64,000 nucleotides of DNA from Hyphomicrobiales bacterium (GTDB lineage Bacteria > Pseudomonadota > Alphaproteobacteria > Rhizobiales > Beijerinckiaceae), in NCBI GenBank assembly GCA_900466745.1, contig UBNE01000003.1, positions 186,001 to 250,000 on the forward strand, written 5' to 3'. The translations under genes were made by a program, and so were the position numbers. The notes beneath the pieces were generated by a model. It was not told the origin of the DNA, made no database searches, and worked only from the letters and a program-made list of their open reading frames with translations. Below are positions 17,793-26,106 of the stretch, piece after piece; position 1 is the first letter of the stretch; every line of letters starts with the position of its first letter.

Positions 17793-18739
17793 GCGGGGCC
17801 GAGCTCTACACCGGGCCGATCATCGACGCCCATCACCATGTCTGGGAACCGCGGAAGCACAACTACCCCTGGCTTTCCGGCGCGCTGCTCGTCCCGCATC
17901 GCTATGGCGACTACACGCCGGTCAAGCGCGACTACCTGCCGGCCGACTACCGGCGCGACGCCGAGGGCGTGAACATCGCCGCGACCGTCTATGTCGAGGC
18001 GGAGTGGGACCCGGCCGATCCCCTCGGCGAGACCCGCTATGTCAGCGGGCTGGCGCGGGAACACGGCCTGCCGAACGCGATCGTCGCCCAGGCCTGGCTG
18101 CATCGCGACGATGCCGGCGAGGTCCTGGCCGGGCAGGCGGCCTTCGGCCTGGTGCGCAGCGTGCGCCACAAGCCGGAAGGGGCGGCCTCTCCGGCGGAGG
18201 TCGCGGCGGGCCGCCGGACGCTGATGTCCGACGAGCGCTGGCGCTCCGGCTATGCGCTGCTCGAGCGCCACGGCCTGCATTTCGACCTGCAGACGCCGTG
18301 GTGGAACCTGGCCGAGGCGGCCGAGCTGGCCCGCGACTTTCCGCGCACCACGCTGATCGTGAACCATGCCGGCGTCCCGGGCGATCGTTCGCCGGAGACG
18401 CTGGCGGGCTGGCGTGCGGGCATGGAGGCGCTGGCGGCGCGGCCGAACGTCGTCGTGAAGATCTCGGGCCTGTGCCTTCCGGGGCGCGCCTGGTCGGTCG
18501 ACGACAATGCCGAGGTTGTCGCCACGATTCTGCGGCTGTTCGGCCCGCAGCGCGTGATGTTCGGGTCGAACTTCCCGGTGGACGGGCTGTGCGCCAGCTT
18601 CGGCGAGATCTTCGACGGCTTTCGCCGGATCGCCTCGTCCTGGAGCCCGGCCGAGCAAAGGGCGATGTTCTGGGAGACCGGCTTGCGCATCTACCGCCCC
18701 GAACTCTCCGACGCCAACCGTGGAATGCCGACCGCATGA
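17789..18739 (+). CDS. Amidohydrolase family 2 protein (lactonase-like)
   Basis: Metal-dependent TIM-barrel hydrolase of 316 residues (amidohydrolase_2). The start IIDAHHHVWEP supplies the HxH metal ligands. Further conserved histidines lie in RHKPEG, HFDLQ and the NHAG motif, and the late MFGSNFPVD holds the catalytic aspartate. Close relatives hydrolyse sugar-acid lactones (fucono-, rhamnono- or galactaro-lactones) or aromatic-derived lactones. ATGA overlaps on both sides couple it to the MFS importer and the oxidoreductase, which suggests a lactone intermediate of an imported sugar acid. Confidence 0.85.
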   Translation: MSGAELYTGPIIDAHHHVWEPRKHNYPWLSGALLVPHRYGDYTPVKRDYLPADYRRDAEGVNIAATVYVEAEWDPADPLGETRYVSGLAREHGLPNAIVAQAWLHRDDAGEVLAGQAAFGLVRSVRHKPEGAASPAEVAAGRRTLMSDERWRSGYALLERHGLHFDLQTPWWNLAEAAELARDFPRTTLIVNHAGVPGDRSPETLAGWRAGMEALAARPNVVVKISGLCLPGRAWSVDDNAEVVATILRLFGPQRVMFGSNFPVDGLCASFGEIFDGFRRIASSWSPAEQRAMFWETGLRIYRPELSDANRGMPTA

Positions 18740-20133
18740 ACAGCCATCAGCGTTTCGCCAAGGCCACGCGCCCGATTGAAGTCGCCTTGATCGGGGCGGG
18801 CGCCTTCGGGCGCTCCCTGCTCGGGCAGGGCGCCCGGATGCCCCTGATGAATGTCCGCGTCGCGGTCGATCTGACGGCCGAGCAGGCCGCGGCCGCCTTC
18901 GCCGCAACGGGCAGCGCAGCGGCGCGCATCGCGCTGTGCGGCAGCGCCGGCGAAGCCGCCGCAGCCTGGGAGGCGGGCAAGCTGGTGGCCGCCGGGTCGC
19001 TCGACGTGGTCCTGGGCCTGCCGGTCGACATCGTCGTCGAAGCCAGCGGCCATCCGGAGGCGGGCGCCGTCCATGCGCGGGCGAGCCTCGAGGCGGGCAA
19101 GCATGTCGCGCTGGTGACGAAGGAAACCGATTCCGTCGTCGGCCCCTATCTCGCGAGGATGGCGCGCGACCGCAACCTCGTCTGCACCACCGTCGACGGC
19201 GATCAGCCGGCGCTGCTCATCGGGCTGGTGACCTGGGCGGAAACGCTCGGCCTGCCGATCATCGCGGCCGGCAAATCGAGCGAGTACGACTTCGTCTTCG
19301 ACGCGACGGCCGAGCTCATGCGCAGCGAGAGCCGCCAGGCGCCGGTGCCGGGCTTTGCGCGGCTCTGGGAGATCGGCGCGGAGGGGCTGCGCGACACGCT
19401 GGCGATGCGCTCCCGCCTGGCTGCGGCCTTGCCCCAGCTCGCGGTGCCGGATCTGTGCGAGATGGCGGTGGTCGCCAATGCGACCGGATTGAAGCCCGAC
19501 GTCGCTTCCTTCCACGCGCCGATCGCGCGCATCGTCGAGGTCGCCGATATCTTTTCGACCGGCGCCGATGGCGGCCTGCTGGGCGGCGAGCGGCGGCTCG
19601 ATGTCTTCAATTGCCTTCGGGCGGAAGGCGATCTCTCCTTCGCCGGCGGCGTCTTCATCGTCGTGCGCTGCGAGGACGCCGAAACCTGGAAGGTCCTGGC
19701 CGGCAAGGGTCACACGCTCAGCCGGAACGGCAAGGCGGCGATGCTCTGGCTGCCGCGGCATCTGCTCGGCCTCGAGGCGCCGATCAGCATGCTGGACGCG
19801 GTCGTCAACGGCGTCTCGGTGGCCGGCAGCCCGAAGCCGGTGGTGGACCTGGTCGGGCGGACGACGAAGGCGCTGGCGAAGGGCACGCTGCTCAAGGCCG
19901 AGGGGCATCACCACACCATCGACGGGGTCGGGCCGGAGCTGGTCGACGCAGCCCCCCTCGGCCCTGCCAGGCCCGCGCCCTATTATCTCATCGCCAACCG
20001 CAGGCTTCTGCGAGACCTCCCGGCGAACGCGCCGGTCACCCTCGCGGATGTCGGGATCGACGAAGCGGCCCCGCTCTACAGGATGCGCCGCGAGCAGGAT
20101 GCGCTGTTCTTTGCCGCAGACCGCTCCGGGTAA
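18736..20133 (+). CDS. NAD(P)-dependent oxidoreductase, homoserine-dehydrogenase/DRL-like with C-terminal SAF domain
   Basis: Protein of 465 residues. An N-terminal Rossmann fold starts at EVALIGAGAFGRSLL (about residues 15-30). The middle domain has GKSSEYDF and NATGLKPDVASFHAP, and a C-terminal SAF-like domain has AKGTLLKAEGHHHTIDG and VTLADVGI. This organisation matches the family containing Brucella DRL (a DXR-like enzyme) and related sugar-derivative dehydrogenases. Start ATG overlaps the amidohydrolase stop. The operon context (organic-acid importer plus lactonase) favours a catabolic dehydrogenase or isomero-reductase over isoprenoid synthesis. The reaction is not known. Confidence 0.75.
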   Translation: MNSHQRFAKATRPIEVALIGAGAFGRSLLGQGARMPLMNVRVAVDLTAEQAAAAFAATGSAAARIALCGSAGEAAAAWEAGKLVAAGSLDVVLGLPVDIVVEASGHPEAGAVHARASLEAGKHVALVTKETDSVVGPYLARMARDRNLVCTTVDGDQPALLIGLVTWAETLGLPIIAAGKSSEYDFVFDATAELMRSESRQAPVPGFARLWEIGAEGLRDTLAMRSRLAAALPQLAVPDLCEMAVVANATGLKPDVASFHAPIARIVEVADIFSTGADGGLLGGERRLDVFNCLRAEGDLSFAGGVFIVVRCEDAETWKVLAGKGHTLSRNGKAAMLWLPRHLLGLEAPISMLDAVVNGVSVAGSPKPVVDLVGRTTKALAKGTLLKAEGHHHTIDGVGPELVDAAPLGPARPAPYYLIANRRLLRDLPANAPVTLADVGIDEAAPLYRMRREQDALFFAADRSG

Positions 20134-20188
20134 GCGCCAACGGGAAACCCGAAGCGAACAGTCGCCGGGAGCGAACAACCTTGAAATT

Positions 20189-20503
20189 ATGGGAGAGACG
20201 CATCTCGAGACGTTGAGCCGGAGCGTTTTTTCGCAGGTCGACGTCATTCTGCTGCCGACTTGCCCGTCTCTGCCACCGAGGCGCGACGAATATGACAAGC
20301 GGCGCGATACGGGCGCCATCCTCGATTTCAACGCACGCCTGGGGGCCTATACGCCGGCTTTCAGCTTTCTGGGCGTGCCGGCGCTTTCGCTTCCGGTCGC
20401 CGAGGGAGCGCCGGGTTTCGGGCTGCAAATCGTGGCAGACGCGCACCGCGACGGAGCCCTGCTGCAAGCTGCCCGATCGTTGGAAAGCCTCTGGGCGCCG
20501 TAG
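20189..20503 (+). pseudogene. Remnant of an amidase-signature family protein (C-terminal fragment)
   Basis: About 104 codons matching only the C-terminus of amidase-signature hydrolases: DVILLPTCPSLPP, then FSFLGVPALSLPV and GLQIVADAHRDGALLQAA. The catalytic Ser-Ser-Lys region is absent, and nothing upstream within 60 bases restores it because the preceding oxidoreductase occupies that DNA. It is therefore a truncated leftover, probably not functional. It marks an old rearrangement or deletion between the oxidoreductase operon and the rhamnose/ABC operon. Confidence 0.7.
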
Positions 20504-20862
20504 CGCGCATTCGGTCGGCATGCCGCGCGGTGCGAAACCGTCCGGCGGAAGGACGTCGGGACCGCGGTGGGAGCCGCGTTACCTGAGGCGGCGGGGCTGA
20601 AGCGGGAGAGCCGCCGCGGCTTACGGGGGTGCGGCGTCGTGCCGGTGGCAGCGCTGCCGGGTGAGCAACGGCCTCATCCTTGCTTGGAAGCTTGGCGACG
20701 ACCGAACCCGGGTGGCCGCGCTTCGCGGCCCCTCCATTAGAGGCTTGCGCCCGGAGTGGAAGGGCCCGGCAGAGCGGCCCCTTCCCGGCCGGCCTTCAGG
20801 TTCCGGACCGGCGTCAGCCCCTGCGCTGCCGCATGCCGGCTTCGCAGATGGCCGCCCAGCCC
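20504..20862. other. Intergenic region with a short perfect hairpin
   Basis: About 360 bases with no gene I can support. It lies between convergent units (the amidase remnant on plus, the ABC permease on minus). A GGCCGCG-CTT-CGCGGCC hairpin at 20714-20730 could act in transcription termination, but no T-run follows on either strand. Confidence 0.5.
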
Positions 20863-22554
20863 TCAGACAAGGGCCTCCTCCTTCTTGCCGAGCAATGTGA
20901 ACAGCACGACCAAAGGCAGGAAGGTCAGCAGGATGAGCACCGTGCCGAGCGCCGAGGCGACGCCGAAATTGCCGTTCACGACTTCATTGAAGATCTCGAT
21001 CGCGACCGTCGCCGTCGTTCCCGATTGCAGGATCAGCGTCGCGCTGAGCTCGCGGATCGTGTTCGACCAGGTCAGGAGCGCGCCCGACAGGATCGCGGTC
21101 GCCAGCAGGGGCACGGTGATCCTGAGGAAGGTCCGGCCCGGGCCGGCGCCGAGATTGATCGAGGCGTCCTCGGTATCGCGCGAGATCTGCTGGAGCATGC
21201 TGACCGAGGAGCGGACCGAGAAGGGCAGCCGGCGGATGAAATAGGCCAGGATGAGAATGGCCGCGGTCCCGGTCAGGGCGAAGGGCGGTTCGTGATAGGT
21301 CACGACCAGCCCGACGCCGAGCACGATGCCCGGGACCGCATAGGAGAACATCACCGCCGTATCGAGCAGGCTCGAAACCGGCCCCGGACGGCGCACGATG
21401 ATATAGGCGACCGCCGTCCCGACCAGCGCGCAGAGCAGCGTGGCGACGGTGGTGTAGAACAGCGTGTTCCAGAGGGGGAGCGCGAGCCGGTCCATGATCC
21501 GCGCATAGTTGTCGAGCGTGAAGCTCGCGACCAGGACCGGCCCGTTCGACTTCAGGAAGGACGAGACGACGATGTTCGCCAGCGGCAGCAACGCGAAGCC
21601 GATCAGCAGGAAGACGAAGGCGGTCGCGGCGATGCGCTTGCCCAGAGGCTGTTCCTGCACCTGCAGCGGGCGGATCGCGGCCGTCGCATGCGAGAAGCGC
21701 GCGGAAAGCCAGCGCTGGAGCAGGAGCGCCGCCGTCGTGACCAGCAGGAGCAGCACCGAGAGCGCGCTGGCGAGGACCGGGCGGCCGCCGAATTCGTTGA
21801 CGAACTCGCCATAGATCAGGACGGGCAGGACGCGAAAGCGCTCGCCCAGGATGATCGGGGTCCCGAGATCGGTGAAGGAGGCGATAAAGACCAGCAGCGC
21901 GCCCGTCGTGATCGAGGGGACGAGCAGGGGCGCGATCGCGGTCCGGAAGGTGCGGAACTCGCTGGAGCCGAGATTGCGGGCTGCGTCTTCGACGCTCTGG
22001 TCGATCGATTTCAGGCCCGAGGAGACGAGCAGGAAGACGAAGGGGAAGAATTGCAGCGTGAAGACGAAGATGATGCCCGGCGCGCCGTAGATCGAGGGCA
22101 GCGGGATGCCAAGCGAGCTGAAGAACTGGGTCAGGACGCCGCTGCGCCCGAACAGGACCACCCAGGAGTAGGAGCCGATGAAGGGCGGCGAGACGAAGGT
22201 CAGGACGACCGCGGCCCGCACGAAGCCGCGCCCCCAGATCTCGTAGCGATTGACGAAATAGGCGGCCGGAACGCCGAGGCAGACGGCGAAGACCATCGGC
22301 CAGAAGCTGACCCAGAAGCTGTTCAGCAGCGTCTGGTAGTAGAAGCGCTCCGAGAAGAAACTGACGTAGTTCTCGAAGACGCCGCCCGTCTTCGCCCCCG
22401 CCGAGAGGCTGACGCCGACGATATTGGCGACCGGCAGCAGGAGGAGCCCGGCGATGAGGACGAACACGATCGCCGTGACCACCGGCCAGAAGCCGAGATG
22501 GCGCGCCAGGCCGCCGCGCCGCGGCGGGCCGGCGGTATCGGTCAAGGCGCTCAT
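20863..22554 (-). CDS. ABC transporter permease, fused double-domain iron/AfuB type
   Basis: Inner-membrane permease of 563 residues holding two consecutive binding-protein-dependent transport domains. The first loop motif is near residues 190-215 (EDAARNLGSSEFRTF); the second is near residues 460-485 (EDASINLGAGPGRTF). Such fused permeases belong to the Fe3+/AfuB/SfuB and phosphonate-like importer groups. The ATG at 22554 shares a base with the ATPase stop. It ends the run rhaD, rhaI, binding protein, ATPase, permease, so a sugar-related cargo is more likely than iron. Confidence 0.85.
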   Translation of the reverse strand: MSALTDTAGPPRRGGLARHLGFWPVVTAIVFVLIAGLLLLPVANIVGVSLSAGAKTGGVFENYVSFFSERFYYQTLLNSFWVSFWPMVFAVCLGVPAAYFVNRYEIWGRGFVRAAVVLTFVSPPFIGSYSWVVLFGRSGVLTQFFSSLGIPLPSIYGAPGIIFVFTLQFFPFVFLLVSSGLKSIDQSVEDAARNLGSSEFRTFRTAIAPLLVPSITTGALLVFIASFTDLGTPIILGERFRVLPVLIYGEFVNEFGGRPVLASALSVLLLLVTTAALLLQRWLSARFSHATAAIRPLQVQEQPLGKRIAATAFVFLLIGFALLPLANIVVSSFLKSNGPVLVASFTLDNYARIMDRLALPLWNTLFYTTVATLLCALVGTAVAYIIVRRPGPVSSLLDTAVMFSYAVPGIVLGVGLVVTYHEPPFALTGTAAILILAYFIRRLPFSVRSSVSMLQQISRDTEDASINLGAGPGRTFLRITVPLLATAILSGALLTWSNTIRELSATLILQSGTTATVAIEIFNEVVNGNFGVASALGTVLILLTFLPLVVLFTLLGKKEEALV

Positions 22555-23636
22555 CAGGCGACCTCGGGGGCGAACAGCGCGATGGCCGCTGGCGAGACGC
22601 CGAGACGATAGCGGGTCCCGATCGCCGGAAGCGCGACGCCGGAGCGGTTCGAGCCCGCGACCTGGACGAGGTGGCCGCCGCCGAGATCGACGGCGTAGCG
22701 CACGGTGCCGCCGAGGAACTGGATATCCGCCAGTGTGCCGACCAGGCCGTCGCCGCCGCCATCCGGCGGGCACAGCTCGATATCCTGCGGGCGAAAAGCC
22801 GCTTCCAGCGCGCCGGCGGGCAGGTCTCCGCGCAGCTTTGCCGTGAACTGGCCGCCCGGCAGTTCGAGGCGGACATGGCCGGGGCCGGCCTCGCCGCGAT
22901 GCACCGCCGGCAGGAAGTTGTTCTCGCCGATGAAGCTCGCCACGAAGCGCGTGGCCGGCCTGTTGTAGATGTCGTGCGGGCTGGCGACCTGCTCCAGCCG
23001 GCCGCCGCGCATCACCGCGATCCGGTCCGACATCAGCAGCGCCTCTTCCTGATCATGCGTGACATAGATCGTGGTCACGCCGATCTTGCGCTGCAGGGCG
23101 CGGATCTCGGTGCGCAGATGGATGCGCATCTCGGTGTCGAGATTGGAGAGCGGCTCGTCCATCAGCAGCACATCGGGCTCGATCACCATGGCGCGTGCGA
23201 GCACGACACGCTGCTGCTGGCCGCCGGAAAGCTCCCGGGGCTTGCGGTGGCCGAGATGGGAAAGGCGGGTCAGCTCCAGATAGGTGTCGACCTTCCGCTT
23301 GATCTCGGCGGCCTTGAGGCCGCGGGCGCGCAGCCCGTAGGCGATGTTGTCGACCACGCTGAGATGGGGAAAAATCGCGTAGCTCTGGAACACCATGCCG
23401 GTATTGCGGTGCTGAGGCGCCAGATCGTCGATGCATGTGTCTCCGAACAGGACGCGCCCGCCCGTCTGCTTCAGGAAGCCGGCGACGATGCGCAGCAGGG
23501 TCGTCTTTCCGCAGCCCGACGAGCCGAGCAGGGTGAAGAATTCGCCCTTGGCAATAGCGAGGGAGACGCCGTCGACGGCGATGGAATCGCCGTAGCGTTT
23601 CGTCACCGTGTCGATGCGGACGGAGGTGGAAGCCAT
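22554..23636 (-). CDS. ABC transporter ATPase (FbpC/PotA-type)
   Basis: Cytoplasmic ATPase subunit of 360 residues. Walker A is GSSGCGKTT (about 38-46), the Q-loop region is MVFQSYAIFPH, the signature is LSGGQQQRVVLARA, and Walker B is VLLMDEP followed by THDQEEAL. A C-terminal TOBE-like regulatory domain (about 245-360) includes FRPQDIEL. It serves the fused permease immediately downstream and the binding protein upstream. Confidence 0.88.
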   Translation of the reverse strand: MASTSVRIDTVTKRYGDSIAVDGVSLAIAKGEFFTLLGSSGCGKTTLLRIVAGFLKQTGGRVLFGDTCIDDLAPQHRNTGMVFQSYAIFPHLSVVDNIAYGLRARGLKAAEIKRKVDTYLELTRLSHLGHRKPRELSGGQQQRVVLARAMVIEPDVLLMDEPLSNLDTEMRIHLRTEIRALQRKIGVTTIYVTHDQEEALLMSDRIAVMRGGRLEQVASPHDIYNRPATRFVASFIGENNFLPAVHRGEAGPGHVRLELPGGQFTAKLRGDLPAGALEAAFRPQDIELCPPDGGGDGLVGTLADIQFLGGTVRYAVDLGGGHLVQVAGSNRSGVALPAIGTRYRLGVSPAAIALFAPEVA

Positions 23637-23718
23637 CTGGAAACCCGGTCGGTCGCGCTGGTCATGAAAGGCGGGCGAGGGCTCGTGCCCTCGCCCGGGA
23701 TCGGCTCGGCGGCAGCGT

Positions 23719-24729
23719 CTATTGCTGCGTCCTGACGATGATCTTCTGCATCCTGTCGAGCACCTCGGCGCGGCTGGAGGCGGCCCATTTCGAGTCGTAG
23801 TCGATGACCTTGAGCTCGGCGGCGGGCTTCATCTCGGCATGGGTCTGCGTGCCCTTGCGGGTCGGCCGCCGGCCCGGGAACTTGGCGGTGAGCTCCTTCT
23901 GCGCCTCGGCCGAGAGCAGGAAATCGGCGAACAGCTTCGAGGCCTTCGGGTTCGGCGCGCCCTTGACGATGAACATGCCCTCCGGCTCCAGCAGCGTCCC
24001 GTCGGCGGGGTAGACGATGCCGGCGGTGCCGGCGAGCACGTAGTTGAACGCGCCTTCCTCATAGGTCACGCCGAGCGGATATTCGCCGCGGCCCACCTGC
24101 TGGAACACCAGGCTCGATTTGAGGATGATGTTCATGTTCTTCGTCATGTTCTCGACCATGGCCCAGCCCTTGTCGTCGCGGCCGTAGATCAGCAGCCAGG
24201 TGTTGAGCGCGGCCAGCGCGGAGCTCGACTTCGACGGGTCGGCATGGACGATCTTGCCCTTCCATTCCGGCTTGGCGAGATCGGCCCAGGTCTTGGGCGC
24301 CTGTTCGGGCTTCACCTGGCTCTTGTTGTACATGATCACCATGGTGCTCGCGGCAAACGGCGTGTTGTAGCCGCTGGCATCGAGCATCTTGGGTTCGATA
24401 TCGGCGAGTTCGGGCGAGCTGTACTTGTCGAACAGGTCGGGCGCGGAGGCGCCGGTATCGGAGAAGCCGCCCCACATGATGTCGGCCGCCGGACGGTTGC
24501 GCTCGGCGCGGATGCGGTTCAGGAGCTCGCCGGTGCCCGCCTTCACGGTGGTGACGCGGATGCCGTACTTGTCGCCGAACATCTTGGTGAAATGATCGAC
24601 CATCTCGGAAGGATGGGAAGCGTAGACGACGAGATTGCCTTCGGTGGCCGGGGCCTGCGCAAGCGCCCCCGCCCCGAGGGCAAGCGAGGCGACGGCCCCC
24701 GCGATGATCGCTTTGACGACTGAGTTCAT
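23719..24729 (-). CDS. ABC transporter periplasmic substrate-binding protein (AfuA/Fbp-like)
   Basis: Exported binding protein of 336 residues with a clear Sec signal peptide (residues 1-24, cleavage near ALA-QA). The start is supported by GGAGGG just upstream. Sequence blocks NLVVYASHPSEM, VKAGTGELLNRIRAE and PADIMWGGFSDT place it in the family with iron-, sugar-phosphate- and 2-aminoethylphosphonate-binding proteins. Lack of an obvious pair of iron-ligating tyrosines and its place directly after rhamnose genes suggest a sugar or sugar-derivative ligand, by analogy with AfuA, which binds hexose phosphates. Confidence 0.8.
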   Translation of the reverse strand: MNSVVKAIIAGAVASLALGAGALAQAPATEGNLVVYASHPSEMVDHFTKMFGDKYGIRVTTVKAGTGELLNRIRAERNRPAADIMWGGFSDTGASAPDLFDKYSSPELADIEPKMLDASGYNTPFAASTMVIMYNKSQVKPEQAPKTWADLAKPEWKGKIVHADPSKSSSALAALNTWLLIYGRDDKGWAMVENMTKNMNIILKSSLVFQQVGRGEYPLGVTYEEGAFNYVLAGTAGIVYPADGTLLEPEGMFIVKGAPNPKASKLFADFLLSAEAQKELTAKFPGRRPTRKGTQTHAEMKPAAELKVIDYDSKWAASSRAEVLDRMQKIIVRTQQ

Positions 24730-24807
24730 GGTGTCCCTCCGCTGCGTTCGTTCTGTATGGCGCGCCGGCCGGCCGAACGATCCGGCGGCGCTTCGTTCCT
24801 GCGAGGT

Positions 24808-26103
24808 TCAGACGATTCCGCCGCTCCCCGTGGCTTGCGGGCGCCGGGCGGCGACGGTCTTGCGGTAGTTCGAGACGCGGTAGGCGCCGACGGGGTCGAT
24901 CGCTCCGCCGATCCGGCGGCGCGCCTCGGCGAGCAGGGGCGTCACGTCGGTGCGGTAGGCGCGGCGCAGGGTCTCGGCCGCCATCGCGACATCGTTCCGC
25001 GCCTGGCATGCGGCGAGCTGCTCCCGATCGACCAGAAGCGCCTGGGCATGGGCGCGCCGGGCGGCATCGGCGCTCAGCATCAGGCTCTCGATCGGGTCGG
25101 TGACGTTGTGCGACTGGTCGAGCATCAGCGCCGGGGCTTCGTCCCAGGCCCCGCGCTGTTCGGCGTCGACAAGCTCGTTGAAGACGAGGAAGAGCCGGAA
25201 CGGATCGACCGAACCGGCATCGAGATCGTCGTCGCCGAAGCGGGAATCGTTGAGGTGGAAGCCGCCGAGCTTTCCGGCGGCGATCAATCGCGCGACGATC
25301 AGCTCGATATTGGTCGAGGGGGCGTGATGGCCGAGATCGACCAGGCAGCGCGTCCGGCGGCCGACGGCCTGGGCGGCCAGCAGGCACGAGCCCCAGTCCT
25401 GCACCACCGTCGCGTAGAAGGCCGGCTTGAAGTTCTTGTATTCCAGCAGCAGCCGCCAGCTTTCATCCGGCAGGGCGGCCTCGATCGCGCGGACGGATTC
25501 GACATAGCGCTCGAAAGCCTGCGCGAGATGGCTCTGTCCCGCGAAATTGCTGCCGTCGGCGAGCCAGATCGTCAGCGCCCGCGCGCCCAGCGCCTGCCCC
25601 CTGGAGATGCAGTCGACATTATGCGCGATCGCCTGAGCCCGCACCTCCGCATCGACATGGGACAGGCTGCCGAACTTGTAGGAGAGCTTCTGGCCGGGCC
25701 GGTCCTGGAAGGTGTTGGAGTTCACCGCGTCGAAGCCGAGGCCGAGCTCCTCTCCGCGCGCCTTCACTGAAGCCATCTCTGCCGTATCGTCCCAGGGGAA
25801 ATGCAGCGAGACGCGCGGCGTCGCCCGGCCGAGCTGCTGGATGACGGCGCAATCCTCCAGCTTGTCGAAGATGTCGGCGGGCTCGCCCGGGCCTGGAAAG
25901 CGCGCGAAGCGCGTTCCTCCGGTGCCGACGCCCCATGACGGCACCGCCACCTCCAGCGCTGAGACCCGCGCCAGAAGCGCCTCGCAATCGAGACCCCGCC
26001 GGGACAGCGCGCGCGCGAGCGCCTCGTAGTCCTGGGCGAGCTCGTCTCCGTTCCGCCGGTTATGCGCTTCGACAATGCCGGGATCGATCAGATGCTCCGT
26101 CAT
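24808..26103 (-). CDS. rhaI: L-rhamnose isomerase RhaI (xylose-isomerase-like TIM barrel)
   Basis: Cytoplasmic isomerase of 431 residues converting L-rhamnose to L-rhamnulose, of the Pseudomonas/Rhizobium RhaI type. The metal and substrate region is visible as VSLHFPWD, FDAVNSNTFQD, LLEYKNFKPAFY (Glu ligand), CLVDLGHHAPSTNIE (Asp/His ligands) and GGFHLNDSRFGDDDLDAGSVDPF (His/Asp ligands). It starts three bases after rhaD ends and is followed by the ABC importer on the same strand, so it is part of one catabolic operon. Confidence 0.93.
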   Translation of the reverse strand: MTEHLIDPGIVEAHNRRNGDELAQDYEALARALSRRGLDCEALLARVSALEVAVPSWGVGTGGTRFARFPGPGEPADIFDKLEDCAVIQQLGRATPRVSLHFPWDDTAEMASVKARGEELGLGFDAVNSNTFQDRPGQKLSYKFGSLSHVDAEVRAQAIAHNVDCISRGQALGARALTIWLADGSNFAGQSHLAQAFERYVESVRAIEAALPDESWRLLLEYKNFKPAFYATVVQDWGSCLLAAQAVGRRTRCLVDLGHHAPSTNIELIVARLIAAGKLGGFHLNDSRFGDDDLDAGSVDPFRLFLVFNELVDAEQRGAWDEAPALMLDQSHNVTDPIESLMLSADAARRAHAQALLVDREQLAACQARNDVAMAAETLRRAYRTDVTPLLAEARRRIGGAIDPVGAYRVSNYRKTVAARRPQATGSGGIV

Positions 26104-26106
26104 GAT

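Noticed and set aside
20714-20730. GGCCGCG-CTT-CGCGGCC hairpin as a rho-independent terminator
   Set aside because: The stem is perfect but there is no T-run on either strand. Kept only as a note in the intergenic entry.
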